Positions 1 through 6,096 of a stretch of DNA of 19,355 nucleotides are shown one piece after another. Source of the stretch: RGIG6375 sp964472725. Its GTDB lineage: Bacteria > Bacillota > Clostridia > Oscillospirales > Oscillospiraceae. The notes beneath the pieces were generated by a model. That model worked only from the letters and a program-made list of their open reading frames with translations, searched no databases and was not told the origin of the DNA. A program made the position numbers and the translations under genes. Numbering within the stretch: the first letter of the stretch is position 1; each line of letters begins with the position of its first letter. Where the stretch lies: NCBI GenBank assembly GCA_964472725.1, contig CAYYLZ010000036.1, forward strand, positions 1 to 19,355, read 5' to 3'.

Positions 1-292
1 CCAGAACAGCGGGAAGGCTGGGCTTACCCTCGCGGCGCATGAAGCTGCCGGGGATACGACCTACTGCGTAGAGCTTCTCGTTGAAGTCTACTGCGAGAGG
101 GAAGTAATCAATGCCGTCCTTGGGACGAGCGGAAGCGGTAACGGTAGCCAGAACGGTGGTCTCGCCGTACTTTACCAGTACGGATGCGTTAGCCAGCTCT
201 GCCAGCTTACCCACTTCCATAACGAGGGGGCGGCCGCAGAAATCGATCTCATAACGCTTTTCGTTGTTGAATTCTCTTTTGTTGATGATCAT
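1..292 (-). CDS. pnp: Polyribonucleotide nucleotidyltransferase (PNPase), N-terminal part, cut by window edge
   Basis: PNPase degrades RNA 3'-to-5' by phosphorolysis. Only about the first 97 codons are inside the window; the gene runs off the left edge. The translation starts MIINKREFNNEKRYEI and contains GRPLVMEVGKLAELANAS, YGETTVLATVTAS, DYFPLAVDFNEKLYAVG and RIPGSFMRREGKPS, the hallmark start of the first RNase PH domain of bacterial PNPase. The ATG at 292-290 is preceded by AAGGAG (complement of 301-306) at a good distance. It lies downstream of rpsO on the same strand, the classical rpsO-pnp order, but separated by about 350 bp that is unusually structured on the RNA level. No convincing separate pnp promoter was found in that gap, so co-transcription from the rpsO promoter is likely. 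Confidence 0.96.
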   Translation of the reverse strand, partial: MIINKREFNNEKRYEIDFCGRPLVMEVGKLAELANASVLVKYGETTVLATVTASARPKDGIDYFPLAVDFNEKLYAVGRIPGSFMRREGKPSLPAVL

Positions 293-337
293 TCGATTCT
301 CTCCTTTTCCGGGGGAGAATGTTCAGCCAAATCATTC

Positions 338-500
338 GGTCACACCGCATAATTTTCAGCACACATCTTGCTTGCATATTGTTCCGCCAAACCATTAAAA
401 AATGTTCGGAAATACAACAAAGTATTCCTCTGCGCTTTTTTAAAGGTTTGACAAAAAATCTGCCGGCGCAATATGTGCGCCAAAATCATGCGGTGCGACC
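338..500 (-). ncRNA. Long nested stem structure in the pnp leader (candidate structured RNA)
   Basis: An outer inverted repeat, 338-356 with 482-500, forms 19 contiguous pairs in minus-strand RNA (17 Watson-Crick, 2 G-U). The same two positions would be A-C mismatches in plus-strand RNA. Inside it are a perfect 6-bp hairpin (465-470 with 476-481), which directly abuts the outer stem, and a second long stem. That second stem has arms 386-393 and 445-452 (8 pairs including one U-G), one U-U mismatch, then 395-402 with 436-443 (8 A-U pairs). It is capped by a small hairpin (408-415 with 422-428, one bulge). The result is a branched RNA between rpsO and the pnp start. PNPase leaders in E. coli form a double-stranded RNA cut by RNase III for autoregulation; a comparable role here is inference. 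A palindromic repeat element is the alternative. Confidence 0.65.
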
Positions 501-554
501 TTAGCACTTGAAACGCGGCTCGAAAGCGGCGGCGAACCGTCTTTCAAATGCTAA
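501..554 (-). ncRNA. Stem-loop in rpsO-pnp intergenic RNA
   Basis: Arms 501-513 and 542-554 form 13 contiguous pairs on the minus-strand RNA, including one U-G. Inside them 516-522 and 533-539 form 7 more pairs, including one U-G, around a 10-nt loop. Both non-Watson-Crick positions would be A-C mismatches on the plus strand, so the structure fits RNA made in the rpsO-to-pnp direction. The hairpin starts immediately next to the larger stem ending at 500, giving a continuous structured region. No U-run follows, so it is not a normal intrinsic terminator. Confidence 0.6.
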
Positions 555-600
555 TTCAGCGAACTCTCCCCGCAAATTTTTGGTTTACATAATGCACTAC

Positions 601-630
601 GAGGCTGTCCCGCATAAGCGAGACAGCCTC
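601..630 (-). ncRNA. Hairpin just after rpsO: processing site, RNA stabiliser or weak terminator
   Basis: Arms 601-613 and 618-630 pair over 13 bp (12 Watson-Crick plus one U-G) with a UUAU loop in minus-strand RNA. It begins about a dozen bases after the rpsO stop codon. The sequence that follows on the transcript (complement of 600 downward) is not U-rich, so strong intrinsic termination is unlikely. More plausible roles are 3'-end protection of rpsO mRNA or an RNase cleavage site between rpsO and pnp; both are inference. Confidence 0.6.
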
Positions 631-642
631 AACTGTGACTTA

Positions 643-909
643 TTACTTACGAATGCCGAGCTTTGCGATGCAGGCTCTGTAACGCTCGATGTCCTTCTTA
701 GCGAGGTAGTCGAGGAGGTTGCGGCGCTTACCGACCATCTTCAGAAGGCCTCTTCTGGAGTGGTTGTCCTTCTTGTGAACCTTGAGGTGCTCGGTGAGCT
801 GAGCGATACGCTCGGTGAGGATAGCGATCTGAACCTCGGGGGAACCGGTGTCGGTCTCGTGGGTTCTGTTGTTCTCGATGATAGCAGTCTTCTGCTCTTT
901 CAGCATCAT
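643..909 (-). CDS. rpsO: 30S ribosomal protein uS15
   Basis: The 88-residue product is full length for S15, which binds 16S rRNA and helps assemble the platform of the small subunit. Visible family signatures are TGSPEVQIAILTERIAQLTEHL, split here as TGSPEVQIAIL followed by TERIAQLTEHLKVHKKD, then HSRRGLLKMVGKRRNLLDYL and a basic C-terminus ending LGIRK. Two consecutive ATG codons are possible (907-909 and 904-906). The first is favoured because the AAAGGA motif (complement of 921-926) is already 11 nt away. It has its own promoter (1019-1047) and a leader that can fold into a long helix, and it is followed by pnp. S15 genes are often autoregulated through structured leaders, and that may apply here. 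Confidence 0.98.
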   Translation of the reverse strand: MMLKEQKTAIIENNRTHETDTGSPEVQIAILTERIAQLTEHLKVHKKDNHSRRGLLKMVGKRRNLLDYLAKKDIERYRACIAKLGIRK

Positions 910-945
910 GATAAATCATTTCCTTTCTTGTTTTGTTTTCCCGCT

Positions 946-1002
946 CAGCTGAGTGAAGGGGTGAAAGGGAGCCGCTTGCGGCCTTATCCCTTGACTAAGC
1001 TG
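946..1002 (-). promoter_or_regulatory. Folded rpsO leader, candidate S15 autoregulatory element
   Basis: Within the 5' leader (transcription start near 1012, rpsO start at 909), arms 946-960 and 988-1002 are complementary at 13 of 15 positions. They enclose a 4-bp hairpin with 4-nt loop built on the 12-base palindrome at 971-982; a competing GGGA/UCCC pairing (967-970 with 987-990) could extend that small hairpin. The structure lies just upstream of the ribosome binding site. S15 is known to control its own translation through leader RNAs whose folds differ between phyla. The assignment here rests on position and folding only. Confidence 0.45.
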
Positions 1003-1018
1003 GGGGGATAGCCTTGGA

Positions 1019-1047
1019 ACTATATCACATATTTTGGCAAAAGTAAA
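1019..1047 (-). promoter_or_regulatory. Sigma-A-type promoter of rpsO(-pnp)
   Basis: Read on the minus strand: -35 TTTACT (complement of 1042-1047), a 17-bp spacer, and -10 TATAGT (complement of 1019-1024) with an extended TGA just upstream. The predicted start is near 1012, giving a leader of about 100 nt that contains the helix at 946-1002. Confidence 0.7.
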
Positions 1048-1104
1048 GAGTTTTATTCAAAAAATTATTGGAAAAACTCCCGAATTATCTGCATTTCCTG
1101 TAAA

Positions 1105-1539
1105 TTAGAGGACTCTGTAGAGTGTGATCTTTACGCCCGTGCCGTCGGGCTCGCCCTTGCCGACAAAAAGCTGGGTGTTCAGGAAGTCCAGCGCCTTGCT
1201 GTTGGTGACGAACTTGGGAGTGGTGCGCATATAGCCGCCCTTAGTTGCCCACGGCACGTCGTTGCAGATAACGCCGTTGTTTTCGATGTAAACGAAGCAG
1301 TCCTCGCCGGTGTAGTCCTTGCCGGTGGCCATGTAGCGGGCGGATAGGGTGTGGGGTGTGCCGTGGGGGCCAATGACCTGAGTGTCGATGCCGCCGGGGA
1401 GTACCGTGCCGTTAAAGTACTTGCCTTCGATGGTGGCGTCGAATGGTATCATTACAACACCTCCGGCTTCGCTGGTAAATGCGTTTACTTCGTTGCCCTT
1501 TATGGATACGTGTACGACCATGATTTCTTCAAGCGGCAT
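1105..1539 (-). CDS. DUF3237 (UPF0311) family protein
   Basis: The 144-residue protein matches the DUF3237 family pattern: a conserved GGVVMIPFDATIEGKYFNGT stretch, then VLPGGIDTQ, a long variable loop, YMRTTPKF and a closing NTQLFVGKGEPDGTGVKI segment. Known members are small beta-barrel proteins of unresolved function, so I give no reaction. The start is the ATG at 1539-1537, preceded by AAGGAGG (complement of 1547-1553) with 7-nt spacing. A longer reading frame reaching 1584 is excluded because the predicted transcription start is near 1566. It is transcribed alone and divergently from ymdB. No clear intrinsic terminator is visible before the rpsO promoter. No signal peptide is seen, so it is probably cytoplasmic. 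Confidence 0.88.
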   Translation of the reverse strand: MPLEEIMVVHVSIKGNEVNAFTSEAGGVVMIPFDATIEGKYFNGTVLPGGIDTQVIGPHGTPHTLSARYMATGKDYTGEDCFVYIENNGVICNDVPWATKGGYMRTTPKFVTNSKALDFLNTQLFVGKGEPDGTGVKITLYRVL

Positions 1540-1572
1540 AATCTTTCCTCCTTGGTAACATTTTATATAAAA

Positions 1573-1601
1573 ATTATATAACATACATACTGGTAGTGCA
1601 A
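1573..1601 (-). promoter_or_regulatory. Promoter of the DUF3237 gene
   Basis: Minus strand: perfect -10 TATAAT (complement of 1573-1578), 17-bp spacer, -35 TTGCAC (complement of 1596-1601). The predicted start near 1566 leaves a leader of about 27 nt to the ATG at 1539. It sits 12 bp from the -35 of the divergent ymdB promoter, so one bound regulator could affect both. Confidence 0.65.
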
Positions 1602-1612
1602 GCTATAAAAGT

Positions 1613-1641
1613 TTGTAAAAAGGCATTGTCTGTGGTAGAAT
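1613..1641 (+). promoter_or_regulatory. Promoter of the ymdB-yhaO-yhaN operon
   Basis: -35 TTGTAA (1613-1618), 17-bp spacer, -10 TAGAAT (1636-1641) preceded by TGG, an extended -10. The predicted start near 1648 shows that the in-frame ATG at 1640 cannot be used, supporting the ATG at 1679. Confidence 0.65.
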
Positions 1642-1678
1642 GAAGAAAATATATTTTTTTAATAACGGAGGACTGCAC

Positions 1679-2455
1679 ATGTCCGTTAAAATACTTGCCG
1701 TGGGCGACGTTGTAGCGCCCAAGGGTATAAGCTATCTGGCAAAGCATTTGAAGAGCATTATAAAAATGACCGGTGCTGCATTCACCGTGGTCAACGGCGA
1801 AAACGCATCGCAGCTGGGCATAACTCCCGATCAGGCGGAGGATATTTTTGCAGCAGGTGCCGACGTTATAACGCTGGGCAACCACAGCTTCAACCGCCGG
1901 GAGATATTCTATTATCTCGACGACTCTGCCTATATTCTGCGCCCCGCCAATTTTGCGCCCCAGTGTCCCGGAAGGGGCATGGGCGTTTACGAAGCGCCAT
2001 TCGGTTCGGTGAAGGTGATAAATCTTATCGGACGCTGCAATATGGACTTCGGGCCCGATAATCCCTTCCTTGCGGTGGATAAGCTTCTCAAGGAGGAGCC
2101 CAGCACCGTCACTCTGGTGGACTTCCACGCGGAGGCAAGCAGCGAGAAGCTTGCCATGGGCTATATGCTGGACGGCAGGGTTTCCGCCGTGTGGGGAACA
2201 CATACCCACGTGCAGACCTCCGATGCCATGGTGCTGCCCAAGGGAACGGGTTATATAAGCGACCTCGGCATGACCGGGCCTGCGGTGTCCGTGCTGGGCA
2301 TAAAGCCCGAGCAGTCCATATCCATGTTCCGCGGCGAGCCTAAAAGCCGCTTCACCGCCGCCGACGGCCCCTGTAAGCTGGAGTGCTGCGTGTTTGAGAT
2401 AGACCCCAAAACAGGTCTCTGCCTTTCTGCCGAGGCCATGAGAATAAGCGATTAA
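1679..2455 (+). CDS. ymdB: YmdB-family 2',3'-cyclic-nucleotide 2'-phosphodiesterase
   Basis: This 258-residue cytoplasmic metallophosphoesterase belongs to the YmdB family (TIGR00282). B. subtilis YmdB hydrolyses 2',3'-cyclic nucleotides, products of RNA breakdown, and influences biofilm and motility decisions. All metal-site motifs are present: GD at 9-10, GEN at 40-42, GNH at 67-69, VDFHAE around His150, and GTHTHVQT with His175 and His177. The TSDAM and YISDLGMTGP segments after the last motif are typical of the family. The ATG at 1679 has GGAGGA at 1667-1672 with 6-nt spacing. It is first in an operon: the next gene starts 11 bp later, with its ribosome binding site abutting this stop codon. 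In many Firmicutes ymdB sits beside rny; here its partners are a YhaO/YhaN-type pair instead. Confidence 0.94.
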   Translation: MSVKILAVGDVVAPKGISYLAKHLKSIIKMTGAAFTVVNGENASQLGITPDQAEDIFAAGADVITLGNHSFNRREIFYYLDDSAYILRPANFAPQCPGRGMGVYEAPFGSVKVINLIGRCNMDFGPDNPFLAVDKLLKEEPSTVTLVDFHAEASSEKLAMGYMLDGRVSAVWGTHTHVQTSDAMVLPKGTGYISDLGMTGPAVSVLGIKPEQSISMFRGEPKSRFTAADGPCKLECCVFEIDPKTGLCLSAEAMRISD

Positions 2456-2466
2456 GGTGTGATACC

Positions 2467-3555
2467 ATGCTTAAAATTGTTCATGCCGCCGACCTGCATC
2501 TTGACTCTGCCTTTTCCTCGCTGAGTGCTGAGCAGGCGGCTATGCTGCGCCGTGAGCAGCGGCGCATAGTGGAGGATATTGCTGCGCAGGCGGAACGAAT
2601 GTCCGCCGATCTGCTGTTGCTTTCCGGCGACCTTTTTGACAGCGACCGCTGCTTCGGCGAGACCGCCGAGGCGCTTTGCCGTGCCTTTGAGCAGACCCGC
2701 GCGAGGATATTCATCGCCCCCGGCAACCATGACTGGTATTCCGCAAATTCGCCGTGGACGAGAATGAAACTGCCGGAGAACGTGCATGTTTTCACCACCT
2801 CCGTCATCGAAAAGGTGGAGCTGCCCGAGCTGGGCTGCACCGTATGGGGCTCTGCCTTCCTTTCCGACAGCGCGCAGCCGCCGCTGGCAGGCTTTCGCGC
2901 AGATGGCGAGGGTATGAATATAATGGTGCTCCACGGTGATGTGGACATACCGGAAAGCAAGTACGGATATATTTCGCGTGATGACATCGCTGACTCCGGT
3001 CTTGATTATCTTGCGCTGGGTCATGTACATAAATTCAGCGGCGTTCAGAAGGCGGGCGGAACATTCTACGCATACCCCGGCTGCGCCATGGGACGCGGCT
3101 TTGATGAGCCCGGCGAAAAGGGAATACTCTGCGGCAGCGTTGAAAAGGGCGGCTGCGATATGCGCTTCGTGCCACTGACCGGTCGCAGATACGAGATACT
3201 GCCCGTGGATATAAGCGGTGCGGAGGACCTTGCCGATACTGTGCGGCAGGCTCTTCCCGAGGACTGCGGCAGGGATATTTACCGCGTAATACTTCGCGGC
3301 GAGCGGGAGACGGCACCCGATACAAAGGCGCTGGAGACCGAGCTGGGCGGACTGTGCTGCCGCATTGAGATCCGCGACGAGACCCGCCCGAAGATAGAAC
3401 TGTGGGCTGCTGTGGGAGAAAATACCCTCAAGGGTGGTTTCCTCGGCAGAATGAAGGCCCTTTACGATGCCGCTCAAAGCGATGATGAGCGCCGCCGCAT
3501 TACACGCGCGGTAAGCTTCGGACTTGCGGCTCTGGAAAACAGGGAGGAGGGATAA
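2467..3555 (+). CDS. yhaO: YhaO/SbcD-like metallophosphoesterase, DNA-end nuclease subunit
   Basis: The 362-residue product has the Mre11/SbcD-type phosphoesterase motifs in order: DLHLD (Asp9, His11), GDLFD (Asp55), GNHD (86-89), the LHGD motif with His156, and GHVH (185-188). The domain after residue 210 is shorter than in classical SbcD and contains the YPGCAMGRGFDEPG region, as in B. subtilis YhaO-type proteins. SbcD nucleases open hairpins and trim DNA ends together with an SbcC/Rad50-type ATPase, and that ATPase is exactly the next gene, 1 bp downstream. The start at 2467 follows AAGGTG at 2454-2459, overlapping the ymdB stop, which suggests coupled translation. I infer a DNA-processing role. 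YhaO itself is less well studied than SbcD, so the substrate is uncertain. Confidence 0.87.
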   Translation: MLKIVHAADLHLDSAFSSLSAEQAAMLRREQRRIVEDIAAQAERMSADLLLLSGDLFDSDRCFGETAEALCRAFEQTRARIFIAPGNHDWYSANSPWTRMKLPENVHVFTTSVIEKVELPELGCTVWGSAFLSDSAQPPLAGFRADGEGMNIMVLHGDVDIPESKYGYISRDDIADSGLDYLALGHVHKFSGVQKAGGTFYAYPGCAMGRGFDEPGEKGILCGSVEKGGCDMRFVPLTGRRYEILPVDISGAEDLADTVRQALPEDCGRDIYRVILRGERETAPDTKALETELGGLCCRIEIRDETRPKIELWAAVGENTLKGGFLGRMKALYDAAQSDDERRRITRAVSFGLAALENREEG

Positions 3556-3556
3556 G

Positions 3557-5947
3557 ATGATCATCAAGAGTATGGAAGCCTCCTTCGGCGGACTGGAAAA
3601 TGCCCACATGGAGCTGGAGCCGGGGCTGAATATCGTCGAGGCTCCCAACGAGGCGGGTAAATCCACGTGGTGCGGTTTTATCCGTACCATGCTCTATGGA
3701 ATAAATACCTCTCAGCGAGAAAAAGCGGGACTTCTCCCCGATAAAAAGAGATTTCTGCCCTGGGGCAGCTATCCCATGACCGGCGCCATGCGCATCGAAT
3801 GGCGGGGCGGCGACGTTACCCTTTCCCGCAGCGGCGCGGCAGGAAAGCCCATGGGCGCCTGCGACGCCAAGGTCAGCGGAACGGCGCAGAAGGTGCCGGA
3901 GCTTTGCGGAAAAGCACCGGGTGAGATAATACTGGGCGTGCCGGAGTCCGTTTTCCGCCGCAGTGCGTTTATATCCTCCGGTTCCCTTGCCGTGGATAAG
4001 GACGCGGAGCTGGAAAAGCGCATTTCCGCCCTTATCACCTCCGGCAGCGAGGAGGACGAGTCCTATTCTACCGCCCGCGCAGCGCTCCATGGCTGGCGGG
4101 TGAAACGCAAGCATAATGCCCGCGTAGGCCGCGCCGCCCAGCTGGAGGGCGAAATAAGCGAGAAAAATGCGGCTCTTGCCGCCATAAGGGAAGAAAATAC
4201 CCGCCTTGGCGACATTTATACACAACGCACGGCCGTATCGGAGCGTGTTGTCGAGCTGGAAACCCGGCTTCGACTACACGATGCGGCAAAGCTGAAAGCG
4301 GAATACGATAAAATCGCCGCAGCCAAGGCGGCGCGGAATGCTGCCGCAGCGGAGCTTGAACAACTCAAGAGCGAAGCGGGCGACCTTTCCACAGAAAAGC
4401 TGAACGCAGCCCGTTTAGCCGTAAGTGAGTACAGAGAAGCCGCTGCGAATATGAAGGCCGTGGGCGAGAGCACAAAGCGTCATAATGAAGCCAAAGATGC
4501 CTGCAGACAGGCGGAAAACGAATTGCTCCGCGCCCAGCGTGAATCCATGGGCGTTACCCCGGAGGGCATCACTACCGCCCGCAGAGCGCTGTATGAATAT
4601 GAAAATGTCCGCGCCGGTGCGGCGCAGGCGCAAAGAGAGCTTGAACGCTTTGGTGGGCTTCGCGGCGAAGCGTCCGACGTGAAGAAAATACCCGCCGGTC
4701 TTGAAACCGTGGCGGTAATCCTTATGATACTTGGTCTTGCGGGTTGCGCGGTGTATTTTGCCGCAGCGGCGTTGACGGCGATCATGGTCACTGCGGTGGT
4801 GCTGCTTGTGGTCGGTGTGGCGCTGGCTATCGTGTGCGTGCTGAGAAAGAACGCCGCTACGGAAGCCGGTGAAGCCAAACGCGCGGAACTGGCAGTTTAT
4901 GAAAACCTTGCAAAAGATGCCGAAAGTAAGCTCGAAGAAGCTCAGCGTGAGCTGGTAGCAGCCCTTGCGGCTATCGGTGGAGAAACCATTCCCGAGCGTG
5001 CCGAGAGTCGCATCGGGGAGCGGGAGAAGATCTTGGAACAGCGGGAGCAGGCGAGAACAAAGCTTGAAACCGCGGAAAAGATAGCCAAGAGCCTTGAGCC
5101 TGCGCCGGGAACGGTGGAGGCCGCCGCCGACAGGGAAGATGCCGCGGCGCGGAAGCTGAGCGCTACCCTTGCGGAGCTTGGAATTGACCCTGAGGGAAAC
5201 ATTGTCGAAGGAATAGAAGAAAAGTCCGGGCTGCTGGCACGTCTTCAACGAGCGGAAGCCGACCATGCCGCAGCCGTAAGACTGGTGGAAAGCCTTGGCG
5301 AGCTGCCCGAGCTGCCGGAGGGAGCGGAGAAACTGACCGCGCCCGAAGGTGACCGCGAGGCGATACAGGCCGAGCTGGAAAATGCTCGCCTTCGCGCCGC
5401 TGAGCTTGAAAGAGCGCTGGCGCTGTCCGAGGGTGAGCTGCGCCATCTTGGAGACCCTCTGGTGGTGGCAACGGAGCTTGAAAACCTCAAGGCGGCTCAT
5501 GCGGCCAATGAGGAAGAGTGTGAGGCCCTGAGCCTTGCAATGTCCGTGCTGGACGAGGCCAACGCCGAGCTGCAGCAGAGGTTTTCACCTATCGTGGGCG
5601 ATCTTGCGGGCAGGCTCATGGCAGCTATGACCGACGGAGCTTACGATAAGGTCAGCTTCGACCGTGAATTCAACTTCACCGCTGCCCGGGCGGGCGAGGC
5701 GGAGCACGGAGCGGAATACCTCAGCACCGGCACCTCCGCACAGCTTTATCTCGCCGTGCGCCTTGCCATCTGTATGCTGGCGCTGTCCGAAGAAGAAAGC
5801 TGCCCCATTATCCTTGACGACGCCCTGTTGGGCTTCGATGATAAGCGCGCCAAGGCAGCCCTTGAGCTGCTGCAGGAGCTTTCCAAGGAACGGCAGATAA
5901 TTCTCTTTACCTGCCAAAGCCGGGAAAAGCTGCTGCTGGACGCATAA
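3557..5947 (+). CDS. yhaN: YhaN/SbcC-like SMC-type ATPase with a central transmembrane hairpin
   Basis: A 796-residue ATPase of the Rad50/SbcC/YhaN group and the likely partner of the nuclease upstream. The N-terminal Walker A is APNEAGKST (29-37; the usual leading Gly is Ala). Long Ala/Glu-rich coiled coils span roughly 180-370 and 435-705. Near the C-terminus are the ABC signature LSTGTSAQ (722-729) and Walker B PIILDDALLGFDD with the Asp754-Asp755 pair. Residues about 380-430 hold two hydrophobic segments separated by a short turn, where Rad50 would have its zinc hook. B. subtilis YhaN also carries membrane segments in mid-protein, which favours YhaN over SbcC and suggests a membrane-attached complex. 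The ATG at 3557 is chosen over an upstream in-frame codon because GGAGGAGGG directly precedes it. No strong terminator is seen after the stop. Confidence 0.88.
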   Translation: MIIKSMEASFGGLENAHMELEPGLNIVEAPNEAGKSTWCGFIRTMLYGINTSQREKAGLLPDKKRFLPWGSYPMTGAMRIEWRGGDVTLSRSGAAGKPMGACDAKVSGTAQKVPELCGKAPGEIILGVPESVFRRSAFISSGSLAVDKDAELEKRISALITSGSEEDESYSTARAALHGWRVKRKHNARVGRAAQLEGEISEKNAALAAIREENTRLGDIYTQRTAVSERVVELETRLRLHDAAKLKAEYDKIAAAKAARNAAAAELEQLKSEAGDLSTEKLNAARLAVSEYREAAANMKAVGESTKRHNEAKDACRQAENELLRAQRESMGVTPEGITTARRALYEYENVRAGAAQAQRELERFGGLRGEASDVKKIPAGLETVAVILMILGLAGCAVYFAAAALTAIMVTAVVLLVVGVALAIVCVLRKNAATEAGEAKRAELAVYENLAKDAESKLEEAQRELVAALAAIGGETIPERAESRIGEREKILEQREQARTKLETAEKIAKSLEPAPGTVEAAADREDAAARKLSATLAELGIDPEGNIVEGIEEKSGLLARLQRAEADHAAAVRLVESLGELPELPEGAEKLTAPEGDREAIQAELENARLRAAELERALALSEGELRHLGDPLVVATELENLKAAHAANEEECEALSLAMSVLDEANAELQQRFSPIVGDLAGRLMAAMTDGAYDKVSFDREFNFTAARAGEAEHGAEYLSTGTSAQLYLAVRLAICMLALSEEESCPIILDDALLGFDDKRAKAALELLQELSKERQIILFTCQSREKLLLDA

Positions 5948-5967
5948 AAATCCGTGGGAAATACACA

Positions 5968-6031
5968 GCAATATTGCGGCTAAGGAAAGTGAACGTGTTA
6001 AATTTCTCTTGACAATAAGGCGGAATATTGC
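5968..6031. promoter_or_regulatory. Repeated palindromic motif at the yjiH promoter, possible operator pair
   Basis: GCAATATTGC, a perfect 10-bp palindrome, lies at 5968-5977. A near copy, GGAATATTGC, lies at 6022-6031, between the -35 and -10 boxes of the yjiH promoter. The starts are 54 bp apart, about five helical turns. One palindrome inside the promoter spacer and one upstream is a common repressor layout. AT-rich palindromes also occur by chance, so this stays tentative. Confidence 0.3.
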
Positions 6032-6037
6032 TTTAAT
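6009..6037 (+). promoter_or_regulatory. Promoter of yjiH
   Basis: Perfect -35 TTGACA (6009-6014), 17-bp spacer, -10 TTTAAT (6032-6037, five of six consensus). The predicted start is near 6044, leaving a leader of about 53 nt. This indicates yjiH is transcribed independently of the ymdB operon that ends at 5947. Confidence 0.72.
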
Positions 6038-6096
6038 TAAATAGTTAAGGAATAGCACAAGTAAATTCAAATTAAAGAATAAGGAGTGTTTTTAAC

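Noticed and set aside
448..476. TTGACA followed after 17 bp by ATATGT on the plus strand
   Set aside because: The -10 match is poor, there is no gene downstream on that strand, and TTGACA lies partly in an arm of the inner stem.
320..489. Three imperfect copies of a 16-mer (320-335, 380-395, 474-489) resembling a spaced repeat
   Set aside because: Copies two and three overlap arms of the RNA stems and differ at 2-4 positions; spacing is irregular, so not a CRISPR or a clear operator series.
319..504. Plus-strand frame of 61 codons in the rpsO-pnp gap
   Set aside because: No ribosome binding site, unlikely composition, and it overlaps the long inverted repeats that explain the sequence better.
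2452..5500. Long minus-strand frames opposite yhaO and yhaN
   Set aside because: Antisense shadows in GC-biased coding DNA; the plus-strand frames have full family motifs.
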